From Oidiodendron maius Zn (Eukaryota; Ascomycota; Leotiomycetes; Myxotrichaceae), in assembly GCA_000827325.1 (NCBI GenBank), contig KN832888.1:100069-164068 (forward strand): a stretch of DNA of 64,000 nt, in the 5' to 3' direction. A model generated the notes under the pieces. That model was not told where the DNA came from. It saw nothing but the letters and a program-made list of their open reading frames with translations, and made no database searches. Position numbers and translations under genes: made by a program. Positions 20,636-32,018 of the stretch are shown one piece after another (positions within the stretch are counted from its first letter, which is position 1; every line of letters starts with the position of its first letter).

Positions 20636-23617
20636 GGCATACCATAAATTGCAGTAACCGGTCCAATTATCACGGAGGGAGAGAGAGCCCAAAAACAAAT
20701 CGTGAAGACTGGCAAAAAGGCCACAAGAGTTTGTCGGCAAGGCCTCACCAGCGGGGGAAGTCACCAAATATACCCTCACGAAGACGTCTGATTCTCATAG
20801 TGGGTCGGAGCTTCACCTTATTCGCCTGGCAATTTCTCGATCAACATGCCGGACACGGCTGGTGGCCAGAGGGATATCTTCTCGACCGCGCTATTCGTCC
20901 GTGTTAGGAAGAGGCTGGCTTTTTGACGGGGCTGCGATCCCGTGCGCACGTATTGGCTGTTCTATGAGAGGGTCTTATCTACGAATGGAAGCTCATTCTA
21001 CTATCCTTTCCCTCTCTGACCCATGCCCGTCTGGGCTCTCCCCCGCCCTCCTTCCTCGGTCGTTCTAGGGCCCCCTGGGCTTGGCATGATATATTTGAGA
21101 AAGGCAGATTGGATTAGGGGACAAGGAGAGAGTCTAAATACAGTACACGGGCTAGCCCATCCAGCCCGATCCCCCGCATATGTGTCCCGGCCGCCCCTTG
21201 GCACCTGACTATTCCGGCATAGCAATAGTCTTACGTACCAGTATTCAGGGTGCACAGTCAGGTGACCCATCTTGGCGGGAGAGGCCCAGGTGGAGGAGAA
21301 GAGTGTCTGCGATGGGGGAGCTGGATGCCAAGCACCAGGCATCTACGTGGCCAGCACAAGGTGGCAAACAGCCCCTGCACCCGGAGGAATGTTCCATGGC
21401 GAGGGGTAACCTTCGATTTGCAAGCCGCACTTCTGGTACGGCCCAGATTCGAGCTCAACCATGGACGTTGAGATAAGGAGGTACAGTAGTGTGCCAGGCC
21501 AGTCTCTCCATCGATAGGGCAGGGCAAGCTCTGGATCCACCAGTCAGATTCCTGCGTTCTAGGGTCATCCGCCATAGTATTTCATCTCCCGGGAACTCCA
21601 CTCGTTCGCCAAACAGTGCTCAAAGAGTGGAGGGTGGAAGCGTATCTCTCTTCAAGATGTTGGTCAACCTTGACTACAACGTGATTGGCAAGCGTGTAGA
21701 TATTGCCTGTCCATTAACCTGTGTGTCAATTTCGCTCATGTGCCTCTTTTCTAATCGACGCTGGAAGTGCTTCAGTGCATTTGCGCCATTAAAACAAATT
21801 TTCGTCCCAGACGACATCTAGCCTGACGGTCCAACTTCCAACGCAGTTGAAAAAAAGGCGCGTTGGGCCCCACGCATATGATACTGCCTCGTTATAACAC
21901 CCAGGATGCTTATCCCTCTGCACGGGGAAATGCCTCGCTCGTAACGTGAGAGGTTGAGAGTGAGATCAGGGCGGGGCCAAAATAGCTTCAATACAGCGCC
22001 AACGCTTAAAAGAGGACTGGCTTACTTTTATACTCTTGAAACCAAGTCTCTATTTTGATATGTAGGGCAGAGGGCAATGCCAGTGGGATTTCCCGGTACG
22101 GACACGCCGAAAGGGCGGCGACAAAGTGGACAGCCAACTGTCCACTAAGATTGTGCCTCCGGCCCCCACTTAGACGCCTCGCATGAGCCTAGATGAGCCT
22201 ATCTATTGTCAACCAGAAATCCCTTGATTTATCGAATCTAGGGAGAACCTATGCCTTAGTTGAAATGGTATGTGGGCCTGCCCCAAACTTGGCCACAAGT
22301 GCGGACGAAGGGGGTCTCAAACGATCACGCCATCTGAGCCTGACATTCCCTCTCTCGAAGTCGCGGGCGGGAATCGGCACCTGCGGTATTTCTAGTTCAT
22401 GATAATATTTGATAAAGATATTTAGTACTATCTCGATAAGTTATCTAGATGGCTCTACTAAGACATCGCGAGGGGAGGAGCAGCACCCGAATATCGTAAA
22501 GCTGTCCAACACCTATAGTTGAAATACTTCATAAAACCGCTCCCTAAAATTACTTATTAATATATAACCCTCTATACGTTAAACTAGACAACGCCCTGTA
22601 CGACAAGCCCGCGTACTTGTACGCCCGTTACAAAAGGTCGCGGGTCTCCTTGCGTCTAGAGACGTTGGAGTTATGATCTTTGGTGCTAGTATTCGTCCGT
22701 CTCAAGCTTAGCTGCGACTCACTCGTTAACAGCATTATGAAGAAGATATAGCTGATGCTTTTGAGTACAATGGTGTGCAATTAGCTAATATTTATGAATC
22801 GAGCTGCCTTGTGCAGCACGTGAGACTAGTTGTGCAAATGCGGGTTAAACCGGGCTTCTGATCTAATTACACGAATCCTAGCCTTTGTAAAGCCGGGATT
22901 TTTGAGATAGAAAGAGAAGCAGTTCTTTCTATCTTTTATACTAGACAATCACTAAGTGCCGTGAATACGGTTGTAAAGTCTGCATAATACTTCGTTTTCA
23001 CCATGATTGGTCCTTAAGTCTTGACGCGCAAGACGAGGAGGTTAATTGGGAGCGAGCAGGTAATATTATTAAAGAAGGAAAGAAGGAATGCCTAGAGTAA
23101 TAAATTACTAAATGCCTAGAAGTATTTTTAGTGATAGACTGATAGTGCCGGGGATGAAACTTTTCGCAGCGTATTAGTGAAAATCCTTCTTGTGTTTCAA
23201 GGGATGCCAGAAATTTTGCGAGACAGCAGTGAGTTCGCTACAGCTAGAGAAACGGCAGAGCTTACGAGGTGGCCTATGTATGCTATAAAAGAATTGTAAC
23301 GTGGGATTTGTGGATGAAAAGAACAGTGTAATAAGAAACTAAGATGAATAAGGGCCACGAGCAAACGGCTACCACTTTCCCTGCATCCCTGTGGGTGCGA
23401 GCTAGCAGTCCAATATCATAGAAGGCTAGTTTGTTGGTCTGGGTTTCAACCGTCACTCCAGGTCTATTTTTAATATATTGGCATTGATGATCACTCGAGA
23501 AAAGTCAGCGCTTGTTTGATTTATGTATCCGAGGTCGTAGAGATCTGCCGTCAATTTCTGCAGCTTATATCATCAGTCTTCTGATATATTCGGTGCCTGA
23601 CAAAGAAAGTTTCTTAA
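20636..23617. other. Long intergenic region
   Basis: About 3 kb. The first kilobase is the permease upstream region, relatively GC-rich with many overlapping frames but no product. 22400-23600 is AT-richer and could contain old transposon remains, but I see no terminal repeats or recognisable protein. The missing 5' exons of the NACHT gene, if any exist, would have to lie at the right end; I could not find them. Confidence 0.4.
20974..20979 (-). promoter_or_regulatory. GATA-factor motif upstream of the permease
   Basis: CTTATC on the plus strand reads GATAAG on the gene strand, 339 bp before the permease start codon. A second GATAAG occurs at 21472-21477 on the plus strand. AreA-type GATA factors activate nitrogen permeases in Aspergillus through such sites, usually in clusters. 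Six-base motifs occur by chance, so this is a weak call. Confidence 0.3.
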
Positions 23618-26600
23618 GAAAAGGAAAGTGAGACTGACACTGCTTCTGCAACCGGTTCAGACAAAGCAGAATTCCTATCTATAGTGGCAAATGTTGTGGC
23701 TAAATTTGGATCCTTTGGGTCTTTGTCTATGATCGACCGGACATATGGCAAAACAAGACAAGACCTCGTGAACACATTAAAGACTAGTGCTGTAGAGATT
23801 AAAGCACTTTCTATATCGTTCACGGAACGAAGTAAAGAATTTGAAATCCTCTCTTTCTATGAAGAGAACGCGATGATACCCTTTACACGTGAGGTGAGTT
23901 GTTTTCCTTAAGTGATCACGTCTCTACACTTATAGTGGCCTTCAGAAGACAAGTTAATAATATTGCGAATTGTCATTTTACGCAGCTGGTAACACGTAGC
24001 CCTTGCAGAATTGGTGGCAATAATGAAGAACTTATCCCGTTGACAGACAATCATGAGGACATCTGCAAACCTAATAGCAAACACGTACTGACATATAGAA
24101 AGATTGTGCAGGTTTGCCAGGAGCATGGCGCAGAGACAAACGGAGCAGATCCAACTCGTCGTAAGTGCAACACCACATCAATGCTTTGCATCTGTGGAAC
24201 TAAGTCAATCACTTGCCAGCTCTAAATTTGCGGGAGCAAGAATGCCTTAAGGCACTGAATTTGATTGATATGGATGATTGCAGGGCCATGCTTCGCCCAC
24301 GCTCACCTGGCACTTGCGAGTGGATTCTGTCGAATAGTCGACTTCGGGATTGGATATCTGATCATGGCCCGAGCCTGTTACATATTATTGGCGACATGGG
24401 AGCTGGCAAATCGATTCTAATGTCATATTTAGTCGACGAGTTGAAGCCCCTCTTTGACTCTACCACCTCTAGACCCCCCGGGAAGGTCACGATATGCTCG
24501 TTCTTTTGTGATGATAAAGATGTCAGTCGAAAACAAGGCCAGGGTATTCTTCGTGGACTCTTGTCCCAGATCCTCCAGCAGCGTCATGATCTGATGGACC
24601 ACGCAACAGCAAGATTTTCGGAAGGTAATCCTGCAGAATGGTCTTTAACCATATTATGGGAGATCTTAAGAGATATCATCCTCAATCCGATCGCTGGGAC
24701 CATTGTCCTCATTTTAGACGCGATAGACAAATGCGAGCCAATGTCCAGAATCGAAGTCTTGACTTTGATTAGACAATTTTTGGGACAAAATCCGGCACCA
24801 GCAAGCAATCGCGTCAAAATCTTGATCTCAAGTAGGCCTAGCATTGGCCTCATCGAAGAGATTAGACAATGCTCAAGTGTAGTCTCGCTTGATGATGAAA
24901 AGCAAATCAGAGATATTGAAAGAGATATCCAGCTGGTAGTTAAAGATCAATTGGACGGACTTGCAGCCAATATAGGGTGGACACCCAAGACAAGAGAGGC
25001 TCTAGAGAAAAGTATAGTGATGAAAGCTGATCGAAATTTCCTTTGGGTTAGTCTCGTAATCAAAGATTTGAGGGAAGGCCAGCAGAATAGGAAGTTTTTC
25101 GAGCGAATTGTTAACGAAGGCCCTAAGGACCTTGATGGTCTATATTGCCACATTCTTGCCGGCATAGAGGAGGGATATCAAGCCCTTGGTACAAAGATTC
25201 TGCGAATATTGGTTAGCTCAGCAAGGCCGATTACAACAGAAGAATTAAGACTTGCCTTGGCAATTGACCTTAACCATCGCACACTAGAAGAGGTGGAAGA
25301 AGCAAGTGATAGGACAATTGAAAGGACGGTACGGATTTCCTTGGGATCACTAATTCGCATCTTCGAGCATAAAGTCTCTCTGGTTCATCAATCGACTAAA
25401 GAGTTTTTCCTGCGCCTCTCGGCAGGTAAAGTAGCCAACTTGAAGTTGTTTGAGCCAGATCTGCAGAAAATTTATGGTATTAACCTCCATGCAGCAAATC
25501 TCGAACTTGCTACTTCCTGCATAGCATTTCTGGGACTTGCCGATTTTGACAACAACCGGATGTTAGATGAAAATATGTCAGCATTCAACGAACTCCCAGG
25601 GGCCACGGAAGACAGCCCATGGTTTTTGATGCCACGGGCTACTACGGATTCTTTATCAGAAAACCCCGAAGTGTCTTCAAATGACTTCTCTTCCACATCA
25701 ACAGATCCAAAGGCTTATTTCTATGAGTACTCTGCTAGTTATTGGGCCTCTCATCTTCGCGCATCCGGGAAGTCTGTACCACTGCAGGTGCTGGAATCAG
25801 CAATTCACCTCTCGAATCGAAATTCAAATTGTCTGACCAATTGGTCTGATCAGTATAGACTGGCTTCAAGGGAACTGGTAACGTTACCTAGTGATCTGGA
25901 ACCACTTATTGTGGCCGCTTTTTTTGGTCTCATTCACCTCGCCAACGAAGTTTTGGATAACTATGCATCTGAGCTTCAGGAGCAAAGCAAACCTCTTGCA
26001 TTATCTTGGGCATGCAGAATGGGTCATGTGGACATTGCAAAGACGCTTCTCGCTCATGGTACATCTGTGAGTGGTGCATGGATTGAGGGAGGCTCCCCTT
26101 TATCTTGGGCTTGTGCCAGTGGCCATTTGGAGATAGTGGAGGAGTTATTGAATAAAGCAGATAGCTCGCAAATTAACACACGTGATGGAAATGGACGAAC
26201 GCCACTATCATTAGCTGTTGGGTCCAGCCACCTATCCATTGTCAAATTATTGCTTGCACGAGAAGACGTTGACGTCAATATGGATGATCTGACAGGATCA
26301 ACTCCACTCCTCTGGGCCATCGGGAGCAAGTCAGCGAAGCAAGACTTGATGTTGCTGAAATGTCTAGTCTCAGAACCTCGAGTTGACATAGCAAGGCGCG
26401 ACGGGTACGGACGGACCGTATTATCTTGGGCAGCGGAAATAGGTGCGTTAGATGCAGTTAATATCCTGATACAATCCCCACAGTCAGATATTCAATCCCT
26501 GCTTAAGGACGCTGGAGATAGTGGTAGAGGTTGGTCGCCACTATCATGGGCCGCCTTTAATGGACACCTGGAGGTGGTAAAAGCCCTTTGCATGACCGGT

Positions 26601-27050
26601 AGGATTGATGCTCAGCTTGCCAGTGTCGACAAACGAGGTCAAAATGCAGTTTCATTAGCGGCTGATAGAAACCATGCAGAGATTGTCAAGGCCCTGGCCA
26701 CATTTTATCCTCCGGGAGTTGACTGCCCAGAGGAATCGGGACGAACACCTCTATCTTGTGCCATGTGGGGCTGCTCAAGCAACGCGCAAACTGTCCGAAC
26801 ACTGCTTCAGACTGGTCTGGTGGATGTGAATAGGAGAGCTGTCAATGGCCGGACACCACTGTCTTACGCAGCTGCTGCGGGAAGGGCCGATTTAGTACGG
26901 ATCTTAGTCGAGGAAGGGGGAGCAGACATGGACATTCGAGATAGTGATGGGAAAGCCCCCGGGGAGGTATACATAGACTGGCGTTCATCTCAGGTGAAGG
27001 CAGAGATTGACCGTCTAAGGCTACTGCGTTCCGGACATGGGCAGGTGTAG
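23618..27050 (+). CDS. NACHT-ankyrin STAND protein (5' end uncertain)
   Basis: Visible exons: 23618(open)-23893, 23986-24160 and 24220-27050, about 1,094 residues, phases consistent. The first exon resembles the end of the alpha/beta-hydrolase-type effector domain common in fungal STAND proteins (SDKAEFLSIVANVVAKF, FEILSFYEENAMIP), but the front of that domain is missing. The first in-frame ATG is at 23729. The NACHT domain has the P-loop GDMGAGKS (about 24390-24413) and Walker B VLILDAIDKC. A winged-helix and linker region follows, then about eight ankyrin repeats (TPLSLAVGSSHLSIVKLLLA type) to the C-terminus. Such proteins act as intracellular NOD-like sensors in self/non-self recognition. 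The ligand is unknown. The gene may be 5'-truncated. Confidence 0.8.
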
Positions 27051-29938
27051 ATGCTGCTGCTGGTGAGACTCATTTCGTCAGTCTTGTTCACCTCTGATGT
27101 AAAATTTAGTTATCGTACTTAAAGTCTTCATGTAAACTTCAAAGAAACAACTAGAATTATTGGCGCTTATTGTCTTTTGTTCTGATATCACTGTTTAAAA
27201 AAGTATTTCCATGCCATACTTTAAAGCCGGAAAATGCAGTAATAAAACGGCGGGTGCAGACAACATCCTGTGATCGCTAGCACACCTGAGCTGGCTGAGC
27301 AATCCGAGCAGTCCCTGAGCAACTCGAGCAGTACCCTCTTAATCAATGAGGTTAGTTGGCTTAAGGCACGCATCATGTTATTTTTTATCACGTTTTGACG
27401 ATGATATCGATGAAGGTTAAGCACGCTATAGTGTCATAGAGGCTTAGACTGTGGTCGATATTCAGGGCCTCGGGGAGTATTCCCTGCGTGATATCTGGGG
27501 ACTAATCGTTCTCGGTGTAGGCGAAATTATGTGCAAGCGGAGGCACCGCATTACGATTACCGCTCTGAGCTACAAGGTATATGTCGATGGCAATTTTTAG
27601 GAACCCTCGAGTGTAGTCTGCGGATGCAGTTACTGCTATATGACAGAAAAAAATGTCTTCTTTACGACAGGAACCCTCAGAACTCGGTATCCAGGAAGAC
27701 CAAGCAGAAGACACTGATGAAGAAATTCCAGGAAGAAGCGGCCTCGATTCAAATTCGAGTGGTCAGCTTGCAAAAACAGGAGTAGAGGCAAATGACGAAG
27801 AGTGGTATATATTACTCTATTTTAAATATGATATACTGCTAAGCTAGTATTTTATAGTAAATCTAGCCTTTAAGTCAATTCTTTAACTCTTGACTTAAAT
27901 ATTACTGTAACTTTGAATGCTTTAAAATAAGATTATATAGATTCTTTTAAGTAGAGTCATAAGGGGAATATCTTGTGCGTAAGTAATGTAATCCTAGTTA
28001 ATATTAGAGTATATATAGGCTGCAGTAAAATATCAGGGCAAAAATATAAGGTACAAGGTAATAGATAAAACTAATATATAAAGTATCTTACAATAATATA
28101 TACTTATAGTACTGATTTCTTATCTGGAGTAAGAATTCAATAACTATATAAAGGATTAAAATTTTTTAAACAGAAAAGTATTACCCTTCTGAATTAACTT
28201 CATCCGTAAATCGGGAGTATACCAATGATTTCATCTGATTATTTATTGCGCGAATAAGTGACAGCGACCATACCGACATCCTAAAGGACGCGTTGACAAC
28301 TCTCATTCTGCAAAGACCGTTCATTTTATCCTCTCCTAATTATTTGTCCCCACGATTTGGGCCTTCCAATTCTTCAAGTCTCCATGTGGCATCTGGGAAT
28401 ACGTGGCATTTCCCGAAACTGCCTTCCTTCTTAGTGCGCAATTAACCTTGAGGATTACCTTTTAGGTCGGGGCATCAAACTGCAGATTCTGTACTTGTGA
28501 ACAGGGAGAATCGCCGGCAAACTAATCATGGACCAGGATCCCAAGATAGAAGTGAAATGCTGATATGGCTAAGCCGGCGACTCCTGATTGCAACAGACCC
28601 AGTTCGAGCGCTAACGAAGCTGCCCGACTCCGGTCCTGACTGCTCGCACCATGGTCGCCCATCCTGGCTACCATCACCCTCATCACCACCTCTGGTGCTC
28701 CAGATATATAAAATTCCTTAGAGCTTTTATCTTCCGTGCCCTTATTCCCGTCATCAGCGGACGTCTTGTGGTAGCAGGGGAGTTCTATATGTGGCGAAAA
28801 CGTTTCCTTTGATGCCAGTAATCTACCTGCTCTTTAGTTCTCAGGAAGTGGCGAGTAAGGGCCCGGAAGATAAGATTCGGGATTTTATTGATTATCCAGA
28901 TGCTCCTCTACTCAACGAGGATGCACTAGCTTATGAGGAAGTAACTATCATGAAGGGTTGTAAGTAAATGATATGCAGAGCAGAATTTCATAGGCGTTTG
29001 ACTCATGGTTTGACTTGCTGTTCTCTGAAAGTATATGACCTTGGCATGATAGTAAGGTGAATGATTCTAGCGTTATAATTGAAATGTACTTTTATGTCGA
29101 ATTTGGAGATAACGTACCCTCAACACCAGAACTTGGTTGGAGTATTCATGTTCATTGGCTCTCCCCCGATGCTCGAAAACCAACCTACTAGGAAAACTTC
29201 TTGCTTGCACGGGCGTATATCATCTCCAGTATTCCTTGTTATCTGCGTCCAGCCGTCCCAATAGGTGTATAAGAAAACAATAGTTGGTTCTCGATAGTAG
29301 GATGGGGGACGGAGATCATCCAGGTCCCGCCAACAGGACGGCGAACAAGGTGTGAATGGGATGGTTGGCCTTACTAGCTCGTCTAATGCTTGTAAAGCGA
29401 GATTAAAGGTATGTATCAGGAGATGGTGCAGAGTGGTTTATTTGTTGACCGTTAAGTCGACCGGAGACCATCTCAGCCTCGCTATTATGCTCAAGGGCCT
29501 AACGCACATGATTTCGCGGGGTGAATGACCTAGGAAGTTCCAATAATGCTGTCTTCAAAGGAGTTCAAAAATGAGCTAGTCCAAGCCATTCACTCAATAA
29601 GAAATGAGGCACAATTCTCGGACCTCATCGTCCGAGAAATGTTCCGAAGTCCGGTACTAGTGCCCGCTGCTCATCCTCCAGGTCCCGCATGAGCAAATTA
29701 TCAGTGAGCGGAAAAGACCAACGTAAAAGGTTGCTTATGTAAGAGCTTAATCTCTATAGTCAATTTCTTGTCAAGTCTCGTAGAAGATTGTTACGGTCGA
29801 GTCTTTCAAACTAAAAGATTGAGACGGATTGACCAGTGAGTGTTGTCTACCGATATTGCCTAGTGATATATCTGACCTAGAATCGCAGAATCCGAATCCC
29901 CTTATTAGAGCACTTTTTCTCAGAACTATTATTGCAAT
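27051..29938. other. Gene-poor, AT-rich region
   Basis: 2.9 kb without a supported gene. 27790-28200 is strongly AT-rich and looks like decayed repeat DNA. Short frames at 27502-27847 and 28497-28721 have no recognisable domain. A perfect 9-bp hairpin lies at 29615-29638. The last few hundred bases are presumably the promoter of the lyase gene. Confidence 0.4.
29615..29638. repeat. Perfect 9-bp stem hairpin
   Basis: TTCTCGGAC (29615-29623) and its exact reverse complement GTCCGAGAA (29630-29638) are separated by six bases (CTCATC). It lies about 300 bp upstream of the lyase start codon. No function is assigned. Confidence 0.6.
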
Positions 29939-31141
29939 ATGGCAGCACCTGATCAGGACGTTGCACCCAAAACAATCGTGTTAGATGGATCCAGGCTCCT
30001 GGAGACCAAGACACGTCTCAGACTTGGCGACATTCATCTGAGAGCTCGATTAGACCAGTTGACAGCACAAGCAGACAAATGGTTAAAACAGGGACCATGG
30101 TCAGTCACAGATAAAACCATATGTCCACCCAGCGGCGACAAGCATGACTACGCAAGCCAAGCGCCCTACTGGTGGCCGTCCGAAACTTCCACCGGCCTCC
30201 CATATATTCAACGCGATGGGCAACGAAATCCTGAAGTCAATAATTACACAGACCATGGACTGCGCAGGAAGCTCTTTCAGGCCTCTTTGGTTCTTAGTCT
30301 TGCTTGGTACTATACGGAGCAAGAGGCTTATGCCAAGCATGCTGGTGACATAATCCGCACCTGGTTCATATCAAAAGAGACTCGAATGAAACCCAATCTA
30401 AATCACGCGCAAATTATTCCTGGTGTTAATACCGGACGATACATTGGGATTATTGACTTCTCACAGGGCTATACTAGTGTTTTGGACGCTTGCGCTATTC
30501 TTGCCGCAGGAGCGACTGGATGGACTAAGAGCGATATAGAAGGGTTCCAACAGTGGAACTTAGAATTTCTGGATTGGTTGTCGAATAGTTCTTTCGGGAT
30601 GAAGGAAAGCGCTGCCGAAAATAATCACGGCACGTTCGCGATTATGCAGAAAGCCGCTATCTCGCTTTTTCTTGGCAAGGAGGAGACAGCAAGGCATGAA
30701 TTACTCTTGATACAATCTCGTATCAAAGATGACGTGTCTCCTGATGGCTCACAACCTAAGGAACTCGTGCGGACGCGCAGTTGGCATTACTGTATTTTCA
30801 ACCTCGTTGCATATTCTCGGGCGGCTTCAATGGGTAGGAAAGTTGGAGTTGATCTTTGGGATTATAAAGGCCCCCAGGGTCAGAGTATACACACCGCAGT
30901 TGATTTTATTATTCCCGCCGCCACTTGCACCACCCAATGGATATTTCCAGAGATGAGCTTTGAAGCATATGCTGCATCTGATGTTATTCAAGCGTCAGCT
31001 GACGCTGGAAATTTGACGGCGAAGAAAGCTCTTAGCAAGTTACAAACACCTCCCGAAATGGACCTTTGGGAACTACGTCCTGCCGTAGAACAGCTTGATG
31101 ATGTTGGGCTTAGTAAGGTGCAGTGGTTAAATGGCAGATAG
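29939..31141 (+). CDS. Alginate-lyase-family polysaccharide lyase
   Basis: A single-exon 400-residue protein. It matches the alginate lyase fold family (Pfam alginate_lyase, all-helical toroid): a KHDYASQAPYWWPSET block near residue 70, a central AAENNHGTF motif near residue 230 (the Asn/His active-site motif) and a WHYCIFNLVAYSRAA block near residue 280. Such enzymes cleave uronic-acid polysaccharides by beta-elimination. Whether the substrate is alginate, glucuronan or an oligosaccharide is unknown. No signal peptide is visible (MAAPDQDVAPKTIVLDGS), so it may act inside the cell on imported oligosaccharides, or an upstream exon is missing. The next gene, same strand, is a sugar porter. Confidence 0.8.
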   Translation: MAAPDQDVAPKTIVLDGSRLLETKTRLRLGDIHLRARLDQLTAQADKWLKQGPWSVTDKTICPPSGDKHDYASQAPYWWPSETSTGLPYIQRDGQRNPEVNNYTDHGLRRKLFQASLVLSLAWYYTEQEAYAKHAGDIIRTWFISKETRMKPNLNHAQIIPGVNTGRYIGIIDFSQGYTSVLDACAILAAGATGWTKSDIEGFQQWNLEFLDWLSNSSFGMKESAAENNHGTFAIMQKAAISLFLGKEETARHELLLIQSRIKDDVSPDGSQPKELVRTRSWHYCIFNLVAYSRAASMGRKVGVDLWDYKGPQGQSIHTAVDFIIPAATCTTQWIFPEMSFEAYAASDVIQASADAGNLTAKKALSKLQTPPEMDLWELRPAVEQLDDVGLSKVQWLNGR

Positions 31142-32018
31142 GTGATGTAAAAGCAATATCTCTTGTAACTGCTGTATGGTTCAGACCAGTTGTGTTGGAA
31201 TGCATTGTGCTTCTCAGTGCGCTCTTCACAGAGATAATGAATAATAGAACTATTACAATGTGTTATCTACTGAATTGCTACTACATCTGCTACTGTTCAT
31301 AGTATACAGTAGATACTACCTACATATAAAATTACGATTGACATTTTAGAGCAATGATACGACGAGAAACGAACCAATATCGCGACACTGATCATTAGCT
31401 TGACCTTTCTCTCTTATGATGAAGGGACCACGCTACATGCAAAAGGGATTTGAATAATCATTCCAGTAATATGAAAAGCGAAATAGTTCTTGTGATAATT
31501 GGCTATATGTTTTAACTGCTTAAACGACATCGACATCCCGCTCTAGGTGCCAGACGGAAAATGGCTTCAGCTCCGCCACGTACCTGGTCCTCGAGGCCGT
31601 ATTTGTCGGGGACATTAAGTCTCTCTGCCGTATTCGTAGGGTAATTCCAACCTTAGCATTTTCTCCTAGTGGTGGAAAAGAAATATCCCCTCACGGAGAG
31701 GTCCAGCAAGGCTGATGTCCGGCCGGCGATTACTCCGGATCTCCGACGGGCTCGAGCTACTTAGTGTCCCAGGGGCACGACAACATCATGACCATACAAA
31801 TATAGCATTGGCCTTCTCCGCATGAACCCCACATTCGCCAATTAGTAGCACAAGATCTCTGCTCTCCCCACGGGGAACAAATCTGACACTCTTCGTTGTC
31901 GACAATAACTGAGAGACGGTTTGCCCACCCACGGCTCTTACAGATATGATCAACGTCTCTGACCTCCCTAGCACAGCTTACATCGAACTTTGTCCACGTT
32001 ACGAAACAGCCTTTGACA
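31142..32018. other. Intergenic, lyase to sugar porter
   Basis: 877 bp. Only frames on the opposite strand overlap its right end, and these look like shadows of the transporter 5' region. The left part is AT-rich and is presumably the lyase 3' untranslated region. The right part should hold the transporter promoter. Confidence 0.45.

Noticed and set aside
20862-21821. Dense set of overlapping 60-113-codon frames on both strands
   Set aside because: GC-rich non-coding sequence upstream of the permease gives long chance frames; no conserved motif in any of them.
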